A stretch of DNA of 64,000 bases from Limosilactobacillus reuteri (GTDB lineage: Bacteria; Bacillota; Bacilli; Lactobacillales; Lactobacillaceae). A program made the position numbers and the translations under genes. Shown here piece after piece: positions 8,647-16,885 of this stretch (within the stretch, counting starts at the first letter, position 1; the number at the start of each line of letters is the position of its first letter). Where the stretch lies: the NCBI RefSeq assembly GCF_003072625.1, contig NZ_CP027805.1, forward strand, positions 1,176,001-1,240,000, in the 5' to 3' direction. The notes below the pieces were generated by a model that saw only the letters and a list, made by a program, of their open reading frames with translations, was not told the origin of the DNA and made no database searches.

Positions 8647-11600
8647 TTTCAATAAAATTCTTAGATAAAGTTACTAATGATTCTGAATCTAGCACTAACT
8701 GACGTGCATTATATTGATAAGTAGAACTACCCAACGTAAATTTCTGGTCACCATCAACTATTAACTGACGATACATAACTTCAGGGATAATCACATCAAA
8801 CTCTTGTGGTACAAGAACCCTTTGACCAGTCTTTCGATCCTTCTTTGTCTTAGCAATTTGTGGCTCAATGACTGCCTTTAATTCTGCAAGGTACTTTTCA
8901 TTACTCTTTTTCTTTGCTTGATTTAATTTGTTAACTGCTCTTACTGGGATTCCAACGATACGGTAAGTTTCACCTTTTTTATTTCGTAACCTAATGATAG
9001 ACATATACGCTGCTTTACTTCCACTATATCCACCATAAATTGCTGTGGTTTTATTTTGCTTCAGCGGAATTAATTTCTTACCTGAATTAGCTGGGTAAAT
9101 TGTTTGATCAAACAATGCACCACTTCGCGTATATACTTCTTGTGAAATTAACATGTACTTAAAATTATAACCACGGTTCAATTTGGCAACTAATTCATCA
9201 CGATCACCAATAATTTCACCAGTTTCCTTGTTTATAATCTTAGTTGGTTTCCTTATTTTTACATTTTTGCCCTCGGGCTCAAGATCATACAAAAAATTAA
9301 AGTGGTTAGTTTTCATCCCAATCCGAGTACTTTGTTTATCAAATTTTTTAAACTGACCATAAACAAAATATGGCTGCAATTTAGGATAACGATTATATAG
9401 GTATTGCCCTATAAATGCACTTAAATACGCATCAACAGCATGATGATAGTCATTAACATCCCGATTCTTAATTAGGTTAAATGATTCACGCATTTGATGA
9501 GTTAAACTTGCTTTAACTTCAATAATCTTAGAATCAGGATAACGACTTGCTAAAATATTTGCAGCTAATTTTATAACTTGGCGTGTTTCAACTAACTGAC
9601 GGTTCACAAAACCAACTGCTTTAAACTTATCGATACTTTCGGGATTAGTTTGCAAGTTATTAAGTTTACGTTTACTAATCAAGCCGTGCTTTTGTAATTT
9701 GTTCCAAAATGGTTTCATCTTTCCAAATTTTAAAGCCGGAACAGTGTCAGACTTAGCGTTATTATCCTTTCGTCTTACAAGTATCCGGTTATCTAATGAA
9801 TCATCCTTAAGAAACGCCTGCGGAAGGATATGGTCAATGTCATACATAGTCGAAATTTCATCAATATTAATTGGCTTCCCTGTATACATATCGCGACCAA
9901 GCTGGGTAAAGTATAAGTATAACCGATCTGATAAATCTGAAACACTACCTAACTCTTTAATTAACTGATCATCTTTCAGTAATTCTTTAGCGGTAGTTTC
10001 ATAAATTTTTTGGATTTGTGTTTTCCTTGACTTTGTACGATCTGACCGTTCATCCGAGCGAGCAAACTCTAACGAAATAAACTTTGGTACTTTTCCAGCT
10101 GCCTTAACAATATCATCGACAACTTTAATTACCTGGCGAATTGCCTTTTTATTTTGTGGTGAAGTATAGGCATTGGCCAGTACGTCTTCGTAATTATCCT
10201 CAGTTAATTTATCTTGGTTCTCGTTAGTAATCTGTTCAGCAAACTCTGGACGACTTTGAATCTCCATAAATGTTCGCTGTGAGTTCCACAATATATCAAG
10301 AATTGATCTCCCATTCTTATCTTTTAGTTCGACTAGTAATTTTCTTGATAATCGTCCCCAGCCTTGATAGCGATGGCTTACTAACTCATTCTTTTGCTTT
10401 TCAGTGAGCCACCCAATTTCTTGTAACTTAACCTTATAGATCCGTGAATCTTCAAAAACAGTTGACCATTCAATAATCTTTTCTAAATCATCCTGCTTAT
10501 TAGGATCATCAACAATTTCACTTCCTAGTATTTTTGTAAATCAATATATGAGCTTAATTGTGAATTAAATTTTTCAGGATCAGAGAGACCTGTAATTTGA
10601 GGTCGTTCAGGGATACCAAGATTTGCTTGAAGATAATTAGCTAACTTCTTCCTATTAATTTTCTTTTGGTGCTTAAATAGGTCATTATAAAGATTTTGTT
10701 TAACCGAAACAGAGAGTTTTTTACCATTTACTCTAATCATATTTAGCTCATTCAATACCTTAAAACGTTCGTAAATAAGGCTATGGGCAGGTAATACATC
10801 TTCGCCGATTAAATACGTATCCTTAGTAATCATCCGCTTAATAAAGTTATTTGCAGACGAAATTCTATCTACTTTTTTATCAAAATTCCATGGCGTTATT
10901 TGACCATTTTCTTTACGAACCATCCACGCAAATGAAGCATTTTTATTTCCTTGTTCTGTTTGAGGAGTTGTTTTAGGATCAATTAACGGTCCAACATAAT
11001 ACGGTACCCGGAAAGCAATTAATTCATCTAGCTTATACTTTGCATCTTTATGCTCCTTAACTGGATTTAATTCTGCTAACCATGGATAATATTGAGATTG
11101 GTTTACTATAATCTGATCAAGTTCTTTTTGGTGAAGCTGATATGGAATGACCCCATTTTGATTGGTCCGTTGCTTAGGCATAAACTTTTCTTCACTAATT
11201 AAGCCAAGAATTTTTTGAGTTGTTTCGGACTTATCAAGATTCTTCTTTACTGCTTTATAAAATTCTTCTTGAGAAATATGTCCGCTTTTCTTCAAAGAAT
11301 TTCCAACATACTGGGCGTAGGTTTCAGCAATCTCTTTCCGATTTTTTATAGGAAGGATCTTTACATATTTCTTTAATAAATCAAGGTGTTCCTTATGAGT
11401 ATCATACTTATCAATCATTGCTTCGGAAAGACTCATTCCACTTGGAACAATTCCATTTAAAGTCAATCGTGAGTACAAACTTAAAATAATATTCAAAATT
11501 GATTCTTGACTTTCATCAAGTTCGGAAATCAAGTTGGGTAACTTATCATCAATGTCGGCGCTACTAAAGTTTAGTTTCCATTTGCTTTTATCATCTGCTT

Positions 11601-12448
11601 CAATTTTCAAAATTTCATTTAGTGAAAAGTTATAGCCAAGAATTGCTTTACTTATCTGAGTAGCAATTTGCTTATTTATTTATCCAGTTCCTTATTATCC
11701 TGAGACGTAAGTAAAAGTTTAGCAATTTGCTTATTTATTTATCCAGTTCCTTATTATCCTGAGACGTAAGTAAAAGTTTAGCAACTTGCTTTTGCTTATC
11801 AAACTTCTTAATACTATGATCCAGTAAAATATCACTTATTTCTTTTACATTTTGTAAATTAATTTCAAAAATATTATTAGGATCTTCATTTAAGCAAAGA
11901 TTATTCAGCTCATTGAAATCACCTGCAAAATCAATCTTACTCGTATCAAAATGTGCTACAGGTGTGGAATTCAAGAAATTTCCCCGGTACTTGATCATAT
12001 GGTGAATTGCTAAGAAGATAGCCCGAAGATCAAATTTTTTATTTTCAGTCATCAATGCATATCGCAAATGATAAATTGTCGGATATTCCTCAGAAAATTT
12101 TTGATCTGTAATATCAGGAAAAAGTAATGATCCACTAAAATTTTTGTTATTATCTTTTGGTGAAAGATTTGATTCCTTCAAACGTGCAAAGAATGTGGGA
12201 TCAACAGGCGTAATATATGGGTCAAAAAACTCTTCTAATAATGATAAGCGCCATTTACGCCGGTTCAATCGCTGACGGGTAGTGCGAAAGCCACGCCGAT
12301 CTGCCGCTGTTTGCCCTTCTTCAAATAGGTTAACCCCCACTACTGTTTTTCCTTTTAACTTAATTGGGTCATACTGTTCATCAATACCAGCGAAGCCGAC
12401 CGAGGTTGCCCCAATATCAAGTCCAAGATTATAGTCTTTCTTTATCAT
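8600..12448 (-). pseudogene. cas9: Type II-A cas9, inactivated by duplication, frameshift and IS truncation
   Basis: Pieces of one Cas9 lie in three frames. RuvC-I (LGLDIGATSVGF) and the Arg-rich bridge helix are in 12448-11735; RuvC-II (ISLEFARSDE), HNH (DIDHILPQAFLKDD) and RuvC-III (HHAVDAYLSAF) are in the last piece. Catalytic residues look intact. Lesions: a 59-bp tandem duplication (11662-11779) with a TAA; loss of one A near 10530 (CAAAAATAC, where one more A restores LQKILGSEIVDD); and a right-end IS30 junction at 8646 that removes about 100-130 C-terminal residues of the PAM-interacting domain and adds about 15 codons from the IS. The start is the ATG behind AGGAGGAGAAGG. The normal length is about 1370 aa. 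Confidence 0.93.
11662..11779. repeat. 59-bp perfect tandem duplication inside cas9
   Basis: The 59-nt unit starting AGCAATTTGCTTATTTATTT occurs at 11662-11720 and again at 11721-11779. Because 59 is not a multiple of three it shifts the cas9 frame. Both copies are identical, suggesting a recent slippage or unequal recombination event, or an assembly artefact. Confidence 0.93.
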
Positions 12449-12525
12449 CCTTCTCCTCCTAGATAAGTCATTCATATATAGCATAGCAGAATTTTTAACC
12501 TAAATCATTAGTATCTATTGCATTT

Positions 12526-12541
12526 TCGAAATCGCTTACAA
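12526..12541 (-). promoter_or_regulatory. Possible cre-like site between cas9 and the secreted-protein remnant
   Basis: On the minus strand TTGTAAGCGATTTCGA fits the catabolite responsive element consensus WTGNAANCGNWNNCWW at all but one position. It is only half palindromic, so it may be chance. Confidence 0.3.
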
Positions 12542-13054
12542 TGAATGATGAATTTCTTAATTATTTTTCCTTGTTTATTTCCCTTAAAAGGGCCTTATCC
12601 TTGCTCTTGCTGGTATTACTGTTGGAACTAGTACTGTGGACTTAGCACTACCTTTTTTCAATCAACCAGTGTTGCCTATGCTGCTGAGATGACAAAGGAA
12701 AAGAATGATTTAGCCAACCGTTATATCGCTGATTATTTAGGCAACTGTCAACAATATGAACAGAATGACAAAACATTCAAAGGCTTTTCTTCAATCAAAG
12801 ATATTACCTATTCGCGGGACAACAAGATTAAAATTGATGTTAATAATGATATCTATCAATTATCTAAAGCTCATCGTTCACTTTTGATTCAAGATTTGCA
12901 AAATGGTGTGTATGGCACATTAGCAGACAACGACCTTAAGAAGTTATCTGAAAAAGATATTCAAAAGGGTTGCCCAACTACTGTTTACTTGAATGGAAAA
13001 GTAATTGGCCACACTGCCAAGAATGATAACCACCATATTATTTGGAATAAATAA
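12541..13054 (+). pseudogene. Small secreted protein of unknown function with decayed signal peptide
   Basis: An open frame from ATG 12689 encodes 121 aa of a soluble domain with no motif I recognise. Upstream, the other two frames give signal-peptide-like pieces (LALAGITVGTSTV, then FFQSTSVAYAAE) that run into the mature part, so the N-terminal signal region probably suffered at least two frameshifts. The intact ancestor would be a secreted protein of about 160 aa cleaved after AYA. The remaining ORF alone would stay in the cytoplasm. A terminator follows. Confidence 0.6.
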
Positions 13055-13058
13055 CAAA

Positions 13059-13103
13059 ATAAGAGATTTGGGACAAAGTCGGTGCTCCAAATCTCTTGTT
13101 TTC
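13059..13103. terminator. Bidirectional terminator between secreted-protein remnant and exoA
   Basis: AAGAGATTTGG and CCAAATCTCTT form an 11-bp stem around a loop, followed by GTTTTC on the plus strand and A/T-rich sequence on the other side. It serves the two convergent genes. Confidence 0.8.
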
Positions 13104-13105
13104 AG

Positions 13106-13933
13106 TTAAAGATCAATTTCTAAAATAATCGGCGTATGATCGCGACGTTCTCCACTATCGATCATCCCCGCTTCTGTAATCTTATCAGCAAGCCGGTCAC
13201 TGACTAACCAGTAATCAATTCTCCAGCCAGAGTTATTTTGTTTACTAGTAATTACCCGTTGTGCCCACCAAGAATAAACTCCCTTTTCGTCGGGATGAAG
13301 GTGCCGGAAACTATCGGTAAAGCCAGCAGCTAATAGTTTTGAGAAATGCGTACGTTCTTCATCAGTAAAGCCAGCTGAATGATGGTTGGTCGCTGGATGA
13401 GCTAAATCAATCTCCTCATGAGCCACATTAAAATCACCACTAGCAATTACCGGTTTTTGCTGGTCAAGTTCATGCAGGTAGTCTCGGTAACAATCATCCC
13501 ATGTTTGCCGCTCATCTAACCGCTTAAGCCCATTACCGGAATTTGGTGTATATACTTCTGTAACATAGAAGTCTGGAAATTCAAGGGTAATGATTCTTCC
13601 TTCATCATCCATTGGTTCTGGCGCATTAATTTTAGGATAAGTTACTTTTGGCTCATATTGGGCTAAATAAAGGTACATGGTTCCAGCATACCCTTTCCGT
13701 GCTGGTTCAACGGAACTTCGCCATGCCACTTCATAATTGGGGAATAATTCTTGTAAAACCGTCAAATGCTTCTTAGTTGGCCCATTCTTTGACAGCTTGG
13801 TCTCTTGAATGGCGATGACATCTGGCTTCATCGCTGCAATCTTTTGTAATACTTCCCGCGTTTCTCCAGCCCGTACGGAGGTTCCAGTTAGTGCCGCATT
13901 AATTGAATCAATGTTCCACGAAATAAATTTCAC
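13106..13933 (-). CDS. exoA: Exodeoxyribonuclease III / AP endonuclease
   Basis: Base-excision repair nuclease of the ExoIII/APE1 family (275 aa) that cuts 5' of abasic sites and removes 3' blocks. Visible motifs are FISWNIDSINA at the N-terminus, metal ligand E in QETKLS, the DFN motif in SGDFNVAHEE, DYWLVSD and the C-terminal catalytic RRDHTPII. Start ATG with a weak GAGGAGAAAT site. It stands alone between accessory segments; gene and context suggest an island of insertion around it. Confidence 0.94.
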   Translation of the reverse strand: MKFISWNIDSINAALTGTSVRAGETREVLQKIAAMKPDVIAIQETKLSKNGPTKKHLTVLQELFPNYEVAWRSSVEPARKGYAGTMYLYLAQYEPKVTYPKINAPEPMDDEGRIITLEFPDFYVTEVYTPNSGNGLKRLDERQTWDDCYRDYLHELDQQKPVIASGDFNVAHEEIDLAHPATNHHSAGFTDEERTHFSKLLAAGFTDSFRHLHPDEKGVYSWWAQRVITSKQNNSGWRIDYWLVSDRLADKITEAGMIDSGERRDHTPIILEIDL

Positions 13934-14044
13934 AGCTATTTCTCCTCGTATTCTATAAATATATCCTTACGGATTTTGTTACATTACAACTTGTTTTCTG
14001 GTCACCGCATGATAACCTCTAATTATCATTGGCTTTGGTCAGCT
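13934..14044. other. Intergenic stretch left of the IS110 element
   Basis: AT-rich sequence between exoA and the proposed left end of the IS110-family element. It contains short inverted repeats (GATAACC...) but no ORF or clear RNA gene. It probably holds the exoA promoter on the minus strand. Confidence 0.4.
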
Positions 14045-14085
14045 GGTATAGGTTATTTTCTCCTGTAGTTTTAACTACTTAAAAA

Positions 14086-14270
14086 GTCTGCCGCCCAGAC
14101 AATCAACTGATTTTCGAACTCACATGCTGTATCGATTAGAAAGTTTGCTAATTCAGAGTAGGATTAGGTGCAGCTTTGACTCTCTAACCAATGAATACTG
14201 ATACTTGCGAGGATGTTTTTAGTGATTGTAATTAAGGGCTATCATGCAGTGATCAGATTAAGACCAGTAA
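14086..14270 (+). ncRNA. Predicted bridge RNA of the IS110 element
   Basis: IS110 recombinases use a bridge RNA encoded in the non-coding end to pair with both target and donor DNA. Here the leader shows an opening hairpin GTCTG-CCGCC-CAGAC (14086-14100), a stem AGAGT/ACTCT (14155-14183) closing a 19-nt loop, and a stem CTGAT/ATCAG (14198-14256) closing a larger loop. CAGCT in the first loop equals the five bases left of the core at 14040-14044; GTAATT in the second equals the bases before the right core. These matches are short, and the boundaries are guesses. Confidence 0.5.
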
Positions 14271-14295
14271 ATTTTAATGAAAGGAGGCCATTCCA

Positions 14296-15528
14296 ATGAA
14301 ACTTTTTGTCGGTATTGACGTTAGCTCAAAAGATTTAGTCACTTCAATGATTTCTGAAGAAACATGTGATGTTGTTTTTCAAGGTAACTTTGTTAATGAT
14401 TTGAAAGGCGCAACCGAATTAAAAGCCATTATTATTAACACGGCGAATTCAAATCATCTCGACCAAGTTGTGATTGGCATGGAAGCTACTTCCATTTACA
14501 GTTTTCACCCCGCAATGTTTTTTCAAGAAGACGCTGACCTCAAAAAACTTAATACGCAATCAGTAGTCATCGATCCCAAGAAAACTAAGCGGTATCATGA
14601 TGTCTTCGCTGAAGATAAAAATGACCAAATTGATGCTTTTTATATTGCGGACTTCTTACGTGTTGGACGTTATTCAACAGGGATTGTTCGCCAAGAAAAC
14701 TATATTGCCCTGCAACGATTAACGCGTTCCCGGTATGAGCTTGTTCAAAGCTTAGTTCGCGCCAAGCAACACTTTATTGAGAATTTATATTATAAGCTCA
14801 ATAAACTAGTGATTTCTGATGAACTTAATACCTCAGTCTTTGGTTCGACGATGATGAGTCTGTTAACCGAAGATATGACCACTGATGACTTACTTAACAT
14901 TTCAATTAATGATTTAGCTGATTACCTGAATGAACACGGTCGGGGTCGCTTCGCGAACCCTGAAGCCTTGGCAAAAACGATTCAAAAAGCAGTTCGCACT
15001 TCTTATCGTTTAGACAAGGTAATTGCTAATTCGGTTGATACTGTTCTCTCAGTTTATGCCGAGGAAATTAAAGCTTTTCAGAAAATGATTAAAGACCTCG
15101 ACAAGGCAATTGAAGAAGTAACGAAAGTCATCGGTAAGGAGGAAGAAGTTCTGCGTTCAATTCCCGGAATTGGACCAGTATACGCTGCTGGTATCTTAGC
15201 CGAAATTGGTCAAATTGACCGATTTGATAATGAAGCTAAGCTAGCTAAGTACGCTGGGCTTTCCTGGCGAGAAAAGCAGTCCGGAGGTTACGCTAGTGAC
15301 AACACTCCACTCAAAAGAACTGGCAATGCTTATCTTAGATACTATCTGGTTGAAGCTGCCAACCGCGTTAGAATTCAGGATCCAGTTTTGGGCGAGTATT
15401 ATCAGCGTAAATATAAAGAAGTGAAGCATACACCATCAAAACGCGCCCTCGTTCTTACCGCACGTAAACTTATCAGGGTGATTTTCTTCCTACTCAAAAA
15501 TCATCAAATCTATCAGGAGAAGAGGTAA
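14296..15528 (+). CDS. IS110-family transposase (DEDD recombinase)
   Basis: Recombinase of 410 aa. The N-terminal RuvC-like DEDD domain shows VGIDVSSKD (D8), GMEATSIY and DKNDQIDAFYIADF; a coiled middle follows; the C-terminal Transposase_20 domain shows LRSIPGIGPVYAAGILAEIG and the serine-bearing SGGYASDNTPLKRTGNAY. Intact, with ribosome binding site GAAAGGAGG 8 bp before the ATG, so the element may be mobile. It works with the RNA predicted in its leader. Confidence 0.92.
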   Translation: MKLFVGIDVSSKDLVTSMISEETCDVVFQGNFVNDLKGATELKAIIINTANSNHLDQVVIGMEATSIYSFHPAMFFQEDADLKKLNTQSVVIDPKKTKRYHDVFAEDKNDQIDAFYIADFLRVGRYSTGIVRQENYIALQRLTRSRYELVQSLVRAKQHFIENLYYKLNKLVISDELNTSVFGSTMMSLLTEDMTTDDLLNISINDLADYLNEHGRGRFANPEALAKTIQKAVRTSYRLDKVIANSVDTVLSVYAEEIKAFQKMIKDLDKAIEEVTKVIGKEEEVLRSIPGIGPVYAAGILAEIGQIDRFDNEAKLAKYAGLSWREKQSGGYASDNTPLKRTGNAYLRYYLVEAANRVRIQDPVLGEYYQRKYKEVKHTPSKRALVLTARKLIRVIFFLLKNHQIYQEKR

Positions 15529-15641
15529 TTGGTATAGGAAGATAACTTGATTCTCGACGCTTAATTTTTAAAACACCTTGGTATCAAGGCTTATTTAAGT
15601 GCGTCAAAAATCTGGTCAAAACAAGTTCGTCAGTGATAATT

Positions 15642-15992
15642 TCATCTTGACTTATTACCACATGACTTTTTATTTCTTGATTTAAGGTCGCTTTCTTTGA
15701 TGAATACCCCATCAGTAGTTGTCTTACCCGTTCGCTTTGCAATTTCTTGATAAGCTGCGGCAAGCGCTTGTTGATGGTCAACGCCCACTAATTTACAAAA
15801 GATTAGCAGTGCAATCTGTAAGTCACCGATGCTGTCGATAAGCTTAGTCTGATTTTCCTTATTATACGCACTAGAAAGTTCGCCAAGCTCTTCTGCCATC
15901 TTCATAAATTCGACACGTGGATCCGCGTGGTCAATCCCGCGTTCATGCGCCCACTCATCAATTTTTTGAAACAGATCCTCGTAATTCATCAC
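15642..15992 (-). CDS. MazG-like nucleotide pyrophosphohydrolase
   Basis: All-alpha NTP pyrophosphatase of 116 aa, single-domain phage-type MazG. The metal-binding pattern is KMAEELGELSSAY (E-x-x-E) and, one helix on, LIDSIGDLQIALL (D). Such enzymes hydrolyse non-canonical or excess (d)NTPs. The tail after VFIKESDL is Lys/Ser-rich and ends near the IS110 right flank; another frame is also open there, so the C-terminus may have been altered. Start ATG ATG behind a weak site. Confidence 0.8.
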   Translation of the reverse strand: MMNYEDLFQKIDEWAHERGIDHADPRVEFMKMAEELGELSSAYNKENQTKLIDSIGDLQIALLIFCKLVGVDHQQALAAAYQEIAKRTGKTTTDGVFIKESDLKSRNKKSCGNKSR

Positions 15993-16138
15993 ATGTCACC
16001 TCATCAAGTGATAATTCTAGTCTTAACTATAAAATAAAAGAACTAGCTACGCAATAAGAAAATTTCACGCAAGCCTTCTTAACAGTATTTATCAATCACC
16101 GCTGTTATAATTATTGCTAGAGAAGGGAAGTGAAACAA

Positions 16139-16363
16139 GTGGACTTAACCAAGTATCGAATCGATCCTGCTAAGTTTGCTTCAGCTTGTGTTTAAAGTTC
16201 ACCTGATCTTACCACTGAAGATAAATTAAGGATTTACAAGGAAGCATACGAAGAAGCGCTTACTTTCTATCACCAAATTCAAACAGCCGTTATTAATAAA
16301 GGTCGTTCAAAAGAAGATCGCAGTCTTAAGGAAATGGGAGACTTTTTCGATTTAAAGAACTAA
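16139..16363 (+). pseudogene. Small conserved-looking gene with one internal stop codon
   Basis: From GTG 16139 (after AGAAGGGAAG) a 75-codon frame runs to TAA 16361. It has one stop, TAA at 16193-16195, codon 19. The rest is open and helical, ending LKEMGDFFDLKN. A terminator follows. One substitution would restore a 74-aa protein. I do not recognise the family. An alternative start downstream of the stop is not obvious. Confidence 0.55.
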
Positions 16364-16443
16364 ATTAATCACCGAACTCACTACCTATCAAAATCTCCCA
16401 TCCCAATTGATGAAAAATGTTTTTAAAATTAATTTACTTTGAC

Positions 16444-16480
16444 TACTCACTGCAATCATGATTGTGGTGAGTTTTTTAAT
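16444..16480 (+). terminator. Terminator of the small interrupted gene
   Basis: ACTCAC and GTGAGT form the stem, with the inner CAATCATGATTG palindrome, followed by TTTTTTAATTT on the plus strand. It is placed 80 bp behind the 16139-16363 gene. Confidence 0.75.
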
Positions 16481-16484
16481 TTAA

Positions 16485-16511
16485 AATAAAAAAGGATGCC
16501 GATTAAGGCAC
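16485..16511 (-). terminator. Terminator of the antitoxin RNA
   Basis: On the minus strand GGTGCC TTAATC GGCATCC forms a stem with one bulged T, followed by TTTTTTATTTT. Confidence 0.75.
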
Positions 16512-16578
16512 CCTGTTTACCGGTACGGATTAAGTAACGAACTGAATCCATTTTGCACACCGGCATCTTTATCATTAT
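16490..16578 (-). ncRNA. Predicted antitoxin small RNA of a type I toxin-antitoxin locus
   Basis: A strong minus-strand promoter (TTGTAT, 16 bp, TATAAT at 16585-16590) would start an RNA of about 89 nt near 16578, ending at the hairpin GGTGCC-TTAATC-GGCATCC with TTTTTTATTTT (16483-16511). Its 5' end is complementary to the start region of the divergent peptide mRNA, because the 16-mer GCATCTTTATCATTAT is present at both 16563-16578 and 16686-16701. A second shared 9-mer, GTAACGAAC (16534-16542, 16634-16642), gives another pairing site. This is the two-repeat logic of the Fst/par systems. Confidence 0.65.
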
Positions 16579-16584
16579 GCTTTA

Positions 16585-16613
16585 ATTATAACACAGTAAT
16601 TCTGTGATACAAT
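16585..16613. promoter_or_regulatory. Back-to-back promoters of the toxin-antitoxin locus
   Basis: TATAAT on the minus strand (16585-16590, with TTGTAT 16 bp upstream) drives the small RNA; TGATACAAT on the plus strand (TACAAT at 16608-16613, extended by TG) drives the peptide mRNA. The two overlap and diverge, with the inverted ACAGTAATTCTGT between them. Confidence 0.6.
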
Positions 16614-16659
16614 AGTCAAGCACGCTGTTAGGCGTAACGAACCTACAAATATATGCAAG

Positions 16660-16795
16660 TTGGGAGGTGTCCCAATTGCATTGGTGCATCTTTATCATTA
16701 TCGTGCCGAACGGGCTCGTTAAGCAACTGTTACACTTTGTAAAGGTTGCAATCAAAAAGGCTCTCAAACGCCTAATTGAGGAATTACTTGGTTAA
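16660..16795 (+). CDS. Predicted small membrane-active toxin (type I, Fst-like) with SD-sequestering hairpin
   Basis: TTGGGA-GGTG-TCCCAA (16660-16675) is a perfect 6-bp hairpin with the Shine-Dalgarno sequence inside, as in Fst-type toxin mRNAs where it delays translation. TTG at 16676 opens a 39-codon frame to TAA 16793-16795. The peptide has a hydrophobic N-terminus (CIFIIIVPNGLV) and a basic amphipathic tail (KVAIKKALKRLIEELLG). Other starts are possible; a slightly longer ancestral frame beginning VHLYHF-like cannot be excluded. No homology search was possible; the call rests on layout. Confidence 0.55.
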
Positions 16796-16838
16796 AACTC
16801 CATTTAATTCCAAGAGGAGGTGGGCGAGATGTTATTTC

Positions 16839-16875
16839 AGCGGTAGCGTTTATTTGCTATCGCTGTTTTATTATC
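16839..16875 (+). terminator. Terminator of the toxin mRNA
   Basis: AGCGGTAGCG and CTATCGCTG form a stem around TTTATTTG and are followed by TTTTATTAT. A second ribosome-binding-like GAGGAGGTGGGCGAG ATG with a 5-codon frame lies just before it. Confidence 0.75.
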
Positions 16876-16885
16876 CCGAAATGTC

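Larger units (their letters stand above)
14045..15538 (+). mobile_element. IS110-family insertion sequence
   Basis: The octamer GGTATAGG occurs at 14045-14052 and again at 15531-15538, three bases after the transposase stop. IS110 elements lack terminal inverted repeats and recombine at a short core shared by donor and target, so this pair marks the likely ends. A long left non-coding part (about 250 bp) and a very short right end is the layout of the IS110 group, not IS1111. Exact borders are inferred. Confidence 0.7.

Noticed and set aside
12449-12700. tracrRNA upstream of cas9
   Set aside because: I looked for an anti-repeat (sequence resembling CATTATTGATTTGAAGTAC or its complement) on both strands and saw none; it may have been lost with the cas1-csn2 segment.
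15584-15781. 65-aa leftward frame overlapping the MazG-like gene
   Set aside because: It overlaps the well-supported MazG frame, lacks a ribosome binding site and matches no family; its C-terminal half may reflect a shifted old end of the same gene.
16582-16767. Leftward 61-aa frame in the toxin-antitoxin-like region
   Set aside because: It is antisense to the peptide mRNA and the promoters, with no ribosome binding site; the RNA interpretation explains the repeats better.
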